A stretch of 64,000 bases of DNA. Source: Prosthecomicrobium sp. N25 (GTDB lineage Bacteria > Pseudomonadota > Alphaproteobacteria > Rhizobiales > Ancalomicrobiaceae). Where the stretch lies: the NCBI RefSeq assembly GCF_037203705.1, contig NZ_JBBCAT010000001.1:1461418-1525417 (forward strand). The letters are read 5' to 3'. The notes beneath the pieces were generated by a model. It ran no database searches and was not told the DNA's origin. It saw only the letters and a list, made by a program, of their open reading frames with translations. Made by a program: the position numbers and the translations under genes. Within the stretch, counting starts at the first letter, position 1. Every line of letters begins with the position of its first letter. Positions 36,572 to 45,023 of the stretch are shown piece by piece.

Positions 36572-38674
36572 TCAGGTCCCTGCCTTGCCGACCGCCAGAA
36601 GGGCGAAGGCCTGGATCAGCGCGACCTCCTTGAGCCTGTCGAACCGTCCCGCCGCGCCGCCGTGGCCGGCGTCCATGTTGGTCTTCAGGATCAGCAGGCT
36701 GTCGTTCGTCTTCGTCGCGCGCAGCCGGGCGACCCACTTGGCGGGCTCCCAGTAGGTGACGCGCGGATCGGTGAGGCCGCCGAGCGCCAGGATGGCGGGA
36801 TAGGGCTTGGCCTCGACGTTGTCGTAGGGCGAATAGCTCCGGATCCGGTCGAAGGCCTCGGGGTCCTCGATCGGATTGCCCCATTCGGGCCATTCGGGCG
36901 GGGTGAGCGGTAGCGTGTCGTCCAGCATCGTGGCGAGCACGTCCACGAAGGGCACCTCCGCCACGATGGCCCCGAACAGGTCTGCGCTCCGGTTCGCGAC
37001 GGCGCCCATCAGCATGCCGCCCGCCGAGCCGCCCTGGGCGACGATGCGGCCCTTGGCCGTGTAGCCGCGATCGACGAGCGCCCGCGCGGCCGCCGCGAAG
37101 TCGTCGAAGGTGTTGGTCTTGTATTCGCGCCGGCCGCGGGCGTACCAGCGGTAGCCCTTCTCCTTGCCGCCCCGGATATGCGCGATCGCGTAGACGAAGC
37201 CGCGGTCGACGAGCGACAGGGCGTTGGTCGAGAAGGCGGCCGGGATCGCGATGCCGTAGGCGCCGTAGCCGTAGAGCAGGCAGGGCGCCGACCCGTCGAG
37301 CGGCGTGTCGGCGCGGTAGAGCAGGGACACCGGCACCAGTTCCCCGTCGGCCGCCGGCGCCTGGATGCGGCGCGTCACGTAGGCCGCGGGGTCATGGCCG
37401 CTCGGCACCTCCTGCTCCTTGCGGAGCACCCTTGCGCGCGTCTCCATGTCGTAGTCGTAGACCCGCTGGGGTGTCGTCATCGAGGAATAGGTGAAGCGCA
37501 GCTCGTTCGTGTCGAACTCGTAGCCGCCCGACATGCCCAGCGAATAGGCTTCCTCCTCGAAGGCGATCGCGTGTTCGGCGCCGTCGGCCAGCCGCCGCAC
37601 CACGATGCGCGGCAGCCCCTCCACGCGTTCGAGCCACACGAGGTGCCGCTTCAGAACGACATGCGAGATCATCAGCCGGCCGGGCACATGAGGCACGAGG
37701 TCGCGCCAGGTCTCCGGCCCGGACGCCGCCGCCGGCGCCGTCACGATTTTGAAGTCCTCGGCGCCGTCGCGGTTGGTCCGGATGTAGAGCGTGTCGCCGC
37801 CGTGGTCGACGTCGTACTCGACCGCCGTCTGCCGCGCCGCCACGAGCCGGGGCGCCGAGGTCGGCCGGTCGGCGTCGATCAGCCAGGCCTCGGACGTCTC
37901 GTGGTCGTGTGCGCCGATCAACACGAAGGCGTTCGATTGGGTCTTCGAGAGCCCGATGAAGAACCCGGGATCGGCTTCCTCGTAGACCACCGCGTCGTCG
38001 CTGCGCGGGGTGCCGACCACGTGCCGGAAAACTTTGGAAGGCCGGTGATTCTCGTCGAGCCAAACGTAGAAGAACGTGCGTCCGTCGTTCGCCCAGACGA
38101 CTCCGCCCGATGTTTCCGGGATCTCGTCGGCGAGATCCGCCCCGCTCTCCAGGTCGATCAGGCGGACCGTGAAGAACTCGGAGCCCTTGTCGTCCGACGT
38201 CCAGGCCAGGAGCCTGTGGTCGGTCGAGTGCGCCGCGCCGGCGAGCCGGAAGTAGGCCTTGCCCTGCGCCCTCGCGTTGGCGTCGAGCAGGATCCGCTCC
38301 TCGCCGCCCTGGCGCGGCGTCCGCACCACCATCGGGTGCTGGGCCCCCTCGACGTAGCGGGTCGCATACGCGTAGGGCCCGTCCGCCGCCGGTACCGAGG
38401 AGTCGTCTTGCTTGATGCGCCCCTTCATCTCGGCGAAGAGCGTCTGCTGCAGGGCCGCCGTCGGGGCGAGCACCGCCTCCGCGTAGGCGTTCTCGGCCTC
38501 CAGGTAGGCGCGGATCTCCGGCGCCAGCACGGCCGGGTCGCGCATCACCTCCTGCCAGTTGTCCGCCCGGAGCCAGTGGTAGTCGTCGACGATCTCGCGC
38601 CCGTGGAAGCGCCTCGCCAGGGGCTTCGGGGCGGCGCGGGGAGGTGTGACGACTCCGGTTCCGTCGGCGGTCAT
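36572..38674 (-). CDS. ptrB: S9 family prolyl oligopeptidase, oligopeptidase B-like
   Basis: 700 aa. Seven-bladed propeller (about 70-420) then alpha/beta-hydrolase domain. Catalytic triad: Ser in AQGGSAGGMLMG, Asp in LGGLTDPRVTYWEP, His in NMDAGHGGAAGRFD. ISAHIRGG-like segment YAIAHIRGGKEKGYRWY and YGYGAYG complete the signature. It cleaves oligopeptides after basic residues in well-studied relatives. No signal peptide. The stop is close to the repeat element; upstream is the long leader of mucR in divergent orientation. Confidence 0.95.
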   Translation of the reverse strand: MTADGTGVVTPPRAAPKPLARRFHGREIVDDYHWLRADNWQEVMRDPAVLAPEIRAYLEAENAYAEAVLAPTAALQQTLFAEMKGRIKQDDSSVPAADGPYAYATRYVEGAQHPMVVRTPRQGGEERILLDANARAQGKAYFRLAGAAHSTDHRLLAWTSDDKGSEFFTVRLIDLESGADLADEIPETSGGVVWANDGRTFFYVWLDENHRPSKVFRHVVGTPRSDDAVVYEEADPGFFIGLSKTQSNAFVLIGAHDHETSEAWLIDADRPTSAPRLVAARQTAVEYDVDHGGDTLYIRTNRDGAEDFKIVTAPAAASGPETWRDLVPHVPGRLMISHVVLKRHLVWLERVEGLPRIVVRRLADGAEHAIAFEEEAYSLGMSGGYEFDTNELRFTYSSMTTPQRVYDYDMETRARVLRKEQEVPSGHDPAAYVTRRIQAPAADGELVPVSLLYRADTPLDGSAPCLLYGYGAYGIAIPAAFSTNALSLVDRGFVYAIAHIRGGKEKGYRWYARGRREYKTNTFDDFAAAARALVDRGYTAKGRIVAQGGSAGGMLMGAVANRSADLFGAIVAEVPFVDVLATMLDDTLPLTPPEWPEWGNPIEDPEAFDRIRSYSPYDNVEAKPYPAILALGGLTDPRVTYWEPAKWVARLRATKTNDSLLILKTNMDAGHGGAAGRFDRLKEVALIQAFALLAVGKAGT

Positions 38675-39198
38675 GCGGGTCTGCTCCAGGACGATGCACC
38701 AAGCGGGCGGCCCGCCGGCTCGGCGGCAACCCGCCCTGACATAGGCGCCCGGGGCGGGGCGGGCAATCGCTTCGTTCAGGACTCCCTCGCGGAACCGCGC
38801 CGGTGTCCAGTCGAGCTACTTTCCGGCGCCTCGGCGGGCCGGCCGGCCGCGACGGCAGGCCGACCTGCGCGGATCGACGAGTGCCGCGCCCGGCCGGCCG
38901 GGCGCGGCGATGTCTTTTCCATATGCTTGCGATACAGCGGCGCGAGCCGAGGCCGACACCTGCAATCGACCGCTTTTTTGTGGTGACATCGCTCGAATGG
39001 CCGATTCTGACGGCCAGGACATCTTGTTTTTCTGCAAAAGAGGTCTTATACGAAGATCGAAACCGATCCGCCGGCCGATTCACTTTGGAGCGCCTCGGTT
39101 TGACGGAACGATAGCAAGCTCGGTTCAGCAAGATAGCTGGGGCGATGAAATCCAGGGCCGCACTCAACCGCCCGGGTTTCGGGTTCGATAGGTGAAAA
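38675..39198. other. Long divergent intergenic region upstream of mucR
   Basis: 524 nt with AT-rich stretches unusual here (CCGCTTTTTTGTGGTGACAT near 38972, and CTTGTTTTTCTGCAAAAGAG near 39026). MucR proteins bind AT-rich, T-A-step-rich sites and repress their own genes, so these patches are candidate autoregulatory sites. No open reading frame with recognisable content lies here. Confidence 0.55.
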
Positions 39199-39618
39199 AT
39201 GAGCGACTCTTCTGCCAATTCCAATCTGATCGACTTGGCCGCCGATATCGTGTCGGCCTATGTCAGCAACAATACCGTGAATTCGACGGACCTTCCGAAC
39301 CTGATCGGCGAGGTCTATGCCGCCCTGCAGAGGACCTCTTCGGGTGTCGCGCCCGAACCGCAGCCGGAGCCCCTGAAGCCTGCCGTGCCGGTGAAGAAGT
39401 CGGTCACCCCCGACTACATCATCTGTCTCGAGGACGGAAAGAAGTTCAAGTCGCTGAAGCGCCACCTGCGCACGCAGTACAACATGACCCCCGAGGAGTA
39501 CCGCGAGAAGTGGGGCCTCCCGGCCGACTACCCGATGGTCGCCCCCAACTACGCGCAGGCCCGCTCGGACCTCGCCAAGAAGATGGGCCTCGGCCAGCAG
39601 CGTCGCCGCTCTCGCTGA
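39199..39618 (+). CDS. mucR: MucR/Ros family transcriptional regulator
   Basis: 139 aa. The Ros/MucR zinc-finger region spans about 73-125: [15 protein letters not shown] then [17 protein letters not shown] and [18 protein letters not shown]. Relative to the C2H2 ligand set of Ros, the second Cys is Asp79 and the fourth ligand is Tyr/Gln (RTQYN), so the zinc site is degenerate, as in several Rhizobiales homologs. These are global, H-NS-like regulators of exopolysaccharide, motility and cell-cycle genes. A strong hairpin follows 25 nt after the stop. Confidence 0.96.
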   Translation: MSDSSANSNLIDLAADIVSAYVSNNTVNSTDLPNLIGEVYAALQRTSSGVAPEPQPEPLKPAVPVKKSVTPDYIICLEDGKKFKSLKRHLRTQYNMTPEEYREKWGLPADYPMVAPNYAQARSDLAKKMGLGQQRRRSR

Positions 39619-39642
39619 GTCTTCCCGCCTTCCAAATCTTGC

Positions 39643-39676
39643 GAAAGCCGCCGCACGGCCCCGTGCGGCGGCTTTC
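39643..39676 (+). terminator. Strong hairpin terminator after mucR
   Basis: GAAAGCCGCCGCACGG, loop CC, CCGTGCGGCGGCTTTC: a perfect 16-bp stem starting 25 nt after the mucR stop. The A-rich left and T-rich right edges (GAAAG / CTTTC) make it work in both orientations. Confidence 0.8.
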
Positions 39677-40001
39677 GTCGTTCCGGAGCCGGCCCAGCCG
39701 GTCGCACCCGGAAGACGCCCCGGTTCGCACGCCAGAGCGGGTCCGATGAACTGCCGGCCGGCCTGGCCCGTCGCCCGCCGCCCGAAGCTCGTGGGCCGCA
39801 GCCTGCCGGCGATCGGCCGCCGCCCTGCACCTGTCGGCCCCTCTATGTGAATTCGGCCCCCGCCCTGTGTCCCCGGGCGAACGCACCGCCGCGGACGCCA
39901 GCTGTCGGCCCCGGTGCGATGCCGATCGAAGGGAACTCTAGGCCGTCGGGCAACGCCGGGGGCGAAGCGGCTCGCCCGCCTTCTGGACGAACCCCGCCGG
40001 T
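39677..40001. other. Intergenic region without recognised feature
   Basis: 325 nt between the mucR terminator and the 3' end of the next gene. The translated frames are Pro/Arg/Ala-rich and incoherent. Nothing supported was seen. Confidence 0.5.
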
Positions 40002-40328
40002 TCAGCGCAGAGGCCTCGCCCGCCGGCGCTCCGCCCTCTGGGCGTCCCGCTCGGCGCGGAAGGCCTGGAGCAGGCCGATATGCCGGTCGAGGCTGTAGGT
40101 CCAATGCCCGGCGCGGCCGCGGGCGCGCTCGCCCCGGAGCGCCCGCGCCAGCATGCGGATCACCCGGTCGCGCGCGTCCGCCTCCTTGGAGGCGATCAGC
40201 CCGGGATCGATCGGGATCAGCCGCGGCAGCATGACCTCGCGCCGGTAGAGCTCGGCCCCGCGCGCCACCATGATCCCGATCCCCGCCGAGACGGCAGTCC
40301 CCCGGAATTCCCGCTGACTTGCGATCAT
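40002..40328 (-). CDS. Hypothetical protein, 108 aa
   Basis: MIASQREFRGTAVSAGIGIM, then ARGAELYRREVMLPRLIPID, ending in a basic tail. Not assigned to a named family with certainty; short helical proteins of this style sit next to DUF6456 genes in Rhizobiales as far as I recall. The ATG at 40328 has a strong GGAGG 7 nt upstream, which fixes the start; an upstream in-frame GTG/ATG near 40424 is not needed. It diverges from the DnaA-domain-like gene. Confidence 0.75.
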   Translation of the reverse strand: MIASQREFRGTAVSAGIGIMVARGAELYRREVMLPRLIPIDPGLIASKEADARDRVIRMLARALRGERARGRAGHWTYSLDRHIGLLQAFRAERDAQRAERRRARPLR

Positions 40329-40514
40329 GACTGTCCTCCGCTCAAGGAGGATCAGCTTCGGTCCGCTGCGACAGGAGAGGACAAGTTTCCCACGATGCGA
40401 GCAGGTTTGGCAGGCATTCACCATAAGTAGCCCGAGTTATCCCCGCTCCGCGGCACCGTACAACAATGGAAAGGGAATAAGTTCCTAGTATGCACGGATC
40501 GGAGGTCACCCATT

Positions 40515-40895
40515 ATGGCCACGTTCGAACATCGCGTCGGCACGGGCCCGGGCGGGCCGCGGCGCGCCGGATCGTCCACCCCGCTTCTCTGCCTCGTCGA
40601 GGCCGCCGTGACCGCCTCCTACGGCCTCCCGGCCCGCAGCCTGAGGCGGGCGACCCGAGGCTCCGCCCGCGTGGCGCTCGCCCGGCAGGTCGCCATGTAT
40701 CTCTGCCATGTCCGGCTCGGCATGAGCCTGACCGACATCGGGTCCGCCTTCGGGCGCGACCGGACCACCGTGGCGCATGCCTGCCGCCTGATCGAGGATC
40801 GCCGCGACGACCCCTATACCGAGGCCGCCATCGGCGTGATCGAGGAGGCGATCGACGGCTTTCGCGACATCGTCCTCGCGGGCTGCGCGCCGTGA
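40515..40895 (+). CDS. Orphan DnaA domain IV-like helix-turn-helix protein
   Basis: 126 aa. Residues about 45-100 match the DnaA C-terminal DNA-binding domain: ARVALARQVAMYLCHVRLGM, then LTDIGSAFGRDRTTVAHACR. The last corresponds to the DnaA-box-recognising motif (DHTTVxHA in DnaA). It lacks the AAA ATPase domain, so it cannot be an initiator but might bind DnaA-box-like sites. ATG at 40515 is 10 nt after GGAGG. The stop overlaps the DUF6456 start as GTGA, so the two are co-translated. Confidence 0.9.
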   Translation: MATFEHRVGTGPGGPRRAGSSTPLLCLVEAAVTASYGLPARSLRRATRGSARVALARQVAMYLCHVRLGMSLTDIGSAFGRDRTTVAHACRLIEDRRDDPYTEAAIGVIEEAIDGFRDIVLAGCAP

Positions 40896-41716
40896 CCCCG
40901 CCGCCCGTCCGCCACGCCGATCCGGCGACGAGCCGGGTCCTCGCCTTCCTGGGCCGCGGTCCCGCCGTGCGGGAGCCGGGCGCCGCCCCGGCCCTGCGGC
41001 GGATCGGCCCGGCCTCGATCGAACGCCTGCGCGTCGCCCGCGGGGTGCTCGAGGCGCTCGAGGGGGCCGGCCTGACGGCCCGCCTGCCGGGCGGCGAGAT
41101 CGCCCTGACCCCGGCCGGACGCGCGGCCCTGGACGAGCCCGCCGACGCCGGCCGGCCCGACCGCCCGCTGGAGCGCGCCGCCGCCCGCACGCTGGATCCC
41201 CTCGACCCGTCCTCTCCCGTCGTCCTGGTCGACGAGGGCGAGAGCCCGCTCGCATGGCTGCGCCGACGGCGCGACCGGCATGGGGAGCCCTTCATCGGCG
41301 AGGCCGCCTTCGCGGCCGGCGAACGCCTGCGCCGGGATTTCACGCGCGGCGGCCTCATGCCCGGCCTCACCTCCAACTGGCGGCCGGGCTCGTCGGGCGG
41401 AGGGCGGCGGGGCGGCCCCGGCGATCTCGCCGACGCCGCCATCGCGGCCCGCGACCGCGTGTCCGGCGCCGTCCGCGCGGTCGGCCCGGACCTCGGCGGC
41501 CTGCTCCTCGACGTCTGCTGATTTCTGAAGGGGCTCGAAGCCGTGGAGACGGAGCGGCGCTGGCCCGCCCGCTCGGCCAAGGTGGTCCTGCGCATCGCCC
41601 TCGAACGCCTCGCCGTGCACTACGGTCTGGCGGAAGCCGCGCAGGGCCCGGCGAGCGCCGCCCTCCGGCACTGGGGAACGGAGGACTATCGCCCGCGGGT
41701 CGGAGCCGGATCTTGA
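40892..41716 (+). pseudogene. DUF6456 domain protein interrupted by an in-frame TGA
   Basis: GTG start at 40892 overlapping the upstream stop. The frame reads 209 codons to VGPDLGGLLLDVC, then TGA at 41519-41521, and continues in the same frame for 64 more codons ([20 protein letters not shown] then [20 protein letters not shown]) to a stop at 41714-41716. The continuation is clearly the conserved DUF6456 C-terminus, in which (from memory of the family) DVC is normally followed by a second Cys (DVCCFLKGLE). The TGA thus replaces a Cys codon by one base. Either a recent nonsense mutation, a sequencing error, or read-through. DUF6456 function is unknown. Confidence 0.85.
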
Positions 41717-41723
41717 GCGGCCG

Positions 41724-42149
41724 TCAGGCCGCGGCGGCGGCCCGCGCGTCCCGGCGGATCCGCTCCACCATGGAGTTGACCCCGTTCGAGCGTTGCGGGG
41801 TCAGGTGTTCCCGCAAGGAGAGCGCCCTGAAGACGGGCTCCGGGTCGAGGCCGGCGATCTCGGAGGCCGTGCGGCCGGAATAGAGCGCGACGATGATGGC
41901 GACGAGTCCCTTGACGATATGGGCGTCCGAATCGCCCCGGAAGTCGAGGATGGTCCGGCCCTCGGCGTCGCGGCCGATGCGCGTCTCCAGCCAGACCTGG
42001 CTCGCGCAGCCGCGCACCTTGTTGGCATCCGAGCGGGCCGCCTCCGGCAGGGGCTCGAGCGCACGGCCGAGCTCGATGAGGAAGCGGTAGCGCTCCTCCC
42101 AGTCGTCGATGAAGGCGAAGTCGGCCAGGATGTCGTCGATGCGCGCCAC
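41724..42149 (-). CDS. sufE: SufE cysteine-desulfuration protein
   Basis: 141 aa with GTG start (VARIDDILADFAFIDDWEER), preceded by GGAG at 8 nt. It receives sulfur from SufS for Fe-S cluster assembly; the accepting Cys is in VRGCASQVWLE (about 57), followed by FRGDSDAHIVKGLVAIIVAL. Length agrees with the family. Two further in-frame upstream starts (to 42311) would add non-conserved residues. It ends 7 nt from the DUF6456 frame stop on the opposite strand. Confidence 0.94.
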   Translation of the reverse strand: MARIDDILADFAFIDDWEERYRFLIELGRALEPLPEAARSDANKVRGCASQVWLETRIGRDAEGRTILDFRGDSDAHIVKGLVAIIVALYSGRTASEIAGLDPEPVFRALSLREHLTPQRSNGVNSMVERIRRDARAAAAA

Positions 42150-42287
42150 GAAGGATGCTCCGGATGCGGTCCGGTCCCCGATCCGCCGGCCGAGCCCGAT
42201 ATAGGGCGTCCGGCCGCCCGTGGGAATGCGGTCAGGCCGCATTCCAGCCGAGAGAAGCGGCGGCGCGAGGCCCGGCGTGAGAAAGCA

Positions 42288-42322
42288 CCGCGGCCGGCGT
42301 GCATGGGGCACGCCGGCCGCGG
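42288..42322 (-). terminator. Long hairpin terminator between DUF5330 gene and sufE
   Basis: A perfect 15-bp stem CCGCGGCCGGCGTGC / GCACGCCGGCCGCGG with a 5-nt loop ATGGG. On the minus strand it is followed by TGCTTTCTC, a modest T-tract. It lies about 75 nt downstream of the DUF5330 stop, so it probably ends that transcript before sufE. Confidence 0.7.
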
Positions 42323-42395
42323 CGGAGACCGGCGCAGGGGGTGGGCGCCGGGCGGCTTACGGTCCGGATGGGTCGCGACGGACCGGGGCCGCACT

Positions 42396-42863
42396 TCAGC
42401 TTGTCGTGACAGGCCGATCCGGCTTGGGTTTCGGCACGGGCACGACGATCTCCTTGGGTTCCGGCTTCGCCTTGACGGTCCCGGTCGCGATCGGGTCGCC
42501 GGCGATGGCGGCATGGGCGGTGGGCACCGGGGCGGCGCCGGCGGGGGGGACGGGCGCCGCCGGGGCGGGGGCCGGGGCTGAGGCCTGGCGGGTCGTCTCC
42601 GGGGCGAGCGTCGTGTAGACCCACTTGGCGGCCGTCCGGGCCTTGGCGTTGAAGCCGTCCGCAAGCGCCGAGCCCGTTTCGCAGGCGTCCGGGTTGCGCC
42701 CGCAGAAGCCGCGAAGGTCGTCGAGGGCGGCTTTCGCGAAGCTCAGCGTGGACAGCGCGGTCGCCTTCTGGGCGTCGCCCGAGCGGGCGATTTCATCTTG
42801 GTCGGCGGGAATGAGCAGGATCCCGATGCCGACCAGAAGCCCTGCGCGAATGAAAAATCCCAT
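42396..42863 (-). CDS. DUF5330 domain protein
   Basis: 155 aa. Begins MGFFIRAGLLVGIGILLIPA, a signal/anchor helix; the mature part contains DLRGFCGRNPDACETGSALADGF (two Cys likely disulfide-bonded) and a low-complexity Ala/Pro-rich tail. DUF5330 proteins are small, exported alphaproteobacterial proteins of unknown function. ATG at 42863 is chosen for the signal sequence; upstream in-frame residues are not conserved-looking. It diverges from the sensor kinase gene. Confidence 0.9.
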   Translation of the reverse strand: MGFFIRAGLLVGIGILLIPADQDEIARSGDAQKATALSTLSFAKAALDDLRGFCGRNPDACETGSALADGFNAKARTAAKWVYTTLAPETTRQASAPAPAPAAPVPPAGAAPVPTAHAAIAGDPIATGTVKAKPEPKEIVVPVPKPKPDRPVTTS

Positions 42864-43196
42864 GAGCCCTCGTCCCCCGGCCCGATCCGGAGCTCCCGGC
42901 CCCGATGTCCGAGACACTAGCGCAAGCGCTTGAAAACACGGTTCGATCCGATCCGGACCTTTGAATCGAATTTGATGACAATTTGAACGATCGCCGCGCC
43001 GCACCCGAACCGGCCCGGTGTAAGGCTTGGTTAACGCTGATCGCAAAGTCAGCCGCCGCCGCAGCGGAACGCACCGGCCCGGACCCGGCGCAGGGGAGGC
43101 TTCCGGTCGATGCGCTTAGCCGTTCCTTAAACCCCGCCGTGACACGATCCCTCCGTCGGAGAGACCGACAGGGCCGCCTGCGGCCCCTGAGCTCTG
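42864..43196. promoter_or_regulatory. Divergent promoter region with two CtrA-like half-matched sites
   Basis: 333 nt between the DUF5330 and sensor-kinase genes. Site 1, 43020-43035: GTAA-GGCTTGG-TTAAC (8 of 9 positions of TTAA-N7-TTAAC). Site 2, 43116-43131: TTAG-CCGTTCC-TTAAA (7 of 9). A less GC-rich patch (TTTGAATCGAATTTGATGAC) lies between the two genes near 42961. Confidence 0.5.
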
Positions 43197-45023
43197 GTGA
43201 CGGTTTTGCGTAAGCTCGATCTCTTCCCGGCCTTCCGCCGGTTCATCGACGGTCTCGTCCATGCCTCGGCATCGGGCGATCCGATCGAGCTGCACCGGCA
43301 CCGGTCCTTCATCGCCGTCAACCTGGTCGGCGGCCTGCTGGCCCTCGCCGCGCTGCCCATCCATCTGGTCGTCGTCGGTCCCACGGGGCTGGCCGAGGCG
43401 GGCTCCCTGCTCTGGCTCGCCGCCCCGGCGCCGATCGCGCTCGCCGTTTCGCAGACCGGCCGCCTCCAGCTCGGGCATCTCCTGCTGGCCGTCTCGATCG
43501 GGGCCCTCATCGCCTGGGTCGCGCTCTTCACCGGCGGCACGAAGTCCCTGGCCCTGATCTGGCTCGCCGTACTGCCCGTCGAGGCCGCGCTGTCGGGCTC
43601 GCGCCGGGTGGTCGAGGGCGTGCTGATGATCGGCCTCGCCGCCGTCGGCTGCGTGTCCCTCGCCGGCTCCATGGGGCTCCTGCCCACGCCGACCGAGCCC
43701 GCCAACGAGCGCCTCCTCTTCGCCCTCTCGGCCGCCGGAATCGCCTACATGGGCCTGCTCGCCTTTCGCCTGGACGCCCTGTCGCGGATTTCCAGCGAGG
43801 TCGCGCGCAATCGCGAAGCCCACTTCCGCCTGATGGCCGAGAACATCGGCGACATGGTCACCGGCCACGGCCCGAACGGCGACGTGATCTTCGTGTCGGC
43901 CGCCATCGAGCGGGTGATGGGCATGTCGCCCGGCGAGGCCCACGGTGACGGCCTGTTCCGGCGCGTGCACGTCGCCGACCGTCCGGCCTATCTGACCGCC
44001 ATCCTGGACGCCGCCACCGTCGGCGGGGCGGGCACCGTCGAGTTCCGCGCCCGCGCCACCGCGCCGGACGGCAAGCCGCGCCACGTCTGGCTGGAGATGC
44101 GCTGCCGCCAGCTGAGCGAGGACGATCCGCTCGCCCGCGAGGCTCGCGTTTTTGCGGTGATGCGGGACGTCACCGAGCGCAAGACCCAGGAGGAGGAACT
44201 CCTGCGCGCCCGCGAGCAGGCCGAGATGGCCTCGGCCTCCAAGACCCGCTTCCTGGCGAACGTCAGCCACGAGCTGCGCACGCCCCTCAACGCCATCATC
44301 GGCTTCTCCGAGCTCCTGCGGACGGGCACGGTCGGAACGCTGCCGGATGCGCGCCAGCGCGAATACGTGCAGCTGATCCACGACTCCGGCTCGCACCTCC
44401 TGCAGGTCGTCAACGACATCCTGGACATGTCCAAGATCGAGTCCGGCGCCTTCGACATCTGCCCCGAGCCCTTCGACCTGCCCCAGCTTCTGGAGAACAC
44501 CCGGCACATGATGGCCCATCAGGCCAACGAGCGCGGCCTCAGGATCAACGCGTCGATCGCCCCCGGCCTGCCCGAGGTCACGGCGGACCGGCGCGCCTGC
44601 CGCCAGATCCTCATCAACCTCCTGTCGAACGCGATCAAGTTCACCAACCCCGGCGGTTCCGTGACGCTGGGCGCCCGGCCGGAGGGCGACCGCGTCGCGA
44701 TCTTTGTACGGGACACGGGCATCGGCATCTCGGAGCGCGACATCGCGCGGCTCGGCACCCCCTTCATGCAGGCCGACTCCGGCTATGACCGCAAGCACGA
44801 GGGAACCGGGCTGGGACTGTCGGTGGTCAAGGGTCTCGCGGCCCTGCACGGCGGCACCGTGGAGATCGAGAGCCGCCTGGGCGAGGGCACCTGCGTGACG
44901 GTGCGCATCCCCGTGGTGGCCGAGGCCGGCCACCTCGCCAAGTCGTCGCCGGTCCGGATCGTCCCGCTGACCGCCCCCGAGCGCGCCGCCGAGGCGCAGG
45001 AATCCAGGCAGAGGCGCGCATGA
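43197..45023 (+). CDS. Membrane PAS sensor histidine kinase (DivJ/PleC-like)
   Basis: 608 aa, GTG start. About six N-terminal membrane helices (about 40-195; for example FIAVNLVGGLLALAALPIHL), then a PAS domain (about 210-330, ending AVMRDVTERKTQEEEL) and a HisKA domain with FLANVSHELRTPLNAIIGFS (phosphorylated His), and an ATPase domain with NLLSNAIKFTNPGG, VRDTGIGIS and EGTGLGLSVVKGLAALHGG. The architecture resembles the DivJ/PleC/PdhS kinases that feed the DivK-CtrA pathway, but which one it is cannot be stated. Its stop overlaps the start of the next gene (ATGA). Confidence 0.92.
   Translation: MTVLRKLDLFPAFRRFIDGLVHASASGDPIELHRHRSFIAVNLVGGLLALAALPIHLVVVGPTGLAEAGSLLWLAAPAPIALAVSQTGRLQLGHLLLAVSIGALIAWVALFTGGTKSLALIWLAVLPVEAALSGSRRVVEGVLMIGLAAVGCVSLAGSMGLLPTPTEPANERLLFALSAAGIAYMGLLAFRLDALSRISSEVARNREAHFRLMAENIGDMVTGHGPNGDVIFVSAAIERVMGMSPGEAHGDGLFRRVHVADRPAYLTAILDAATVGGAGTVEFRARATAPDGKPRHVWLEMRCRQLSEDDPLAREARVFAVMRDVTERKTQEEELLRAREQAEMASASKTRFLANVSHELRTPLNAIIGFSELLRTGTVGTLPDARQREYVQLIHDSGSHLLQVVNDILDMSKIESGAFDICPEPFDLPQLLENTRHMMAHQANERGLRINASIAPGLPEVTADRRACRQILINLLSNAIKFTNPGGSVTLGARPEGDRVAIFVRDTGIGISERDIARLGTPFMQADSGYDRKHEGTGLGLSVVKGLAALHGGTVEIESRLGEGTCVTVRIPVVAEAGHLAKSSPVRIVPLTAPERAAEAQESRQRRA

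Noticed and set aside
41519-41560. Selenocysteine UGA with SECIS
   Set aside because: Only short 3-4 bp stems (for example GGCT-CGA-AGCC) follow the TGA; not a convincing bacterial SECIS, so kept only as a question.
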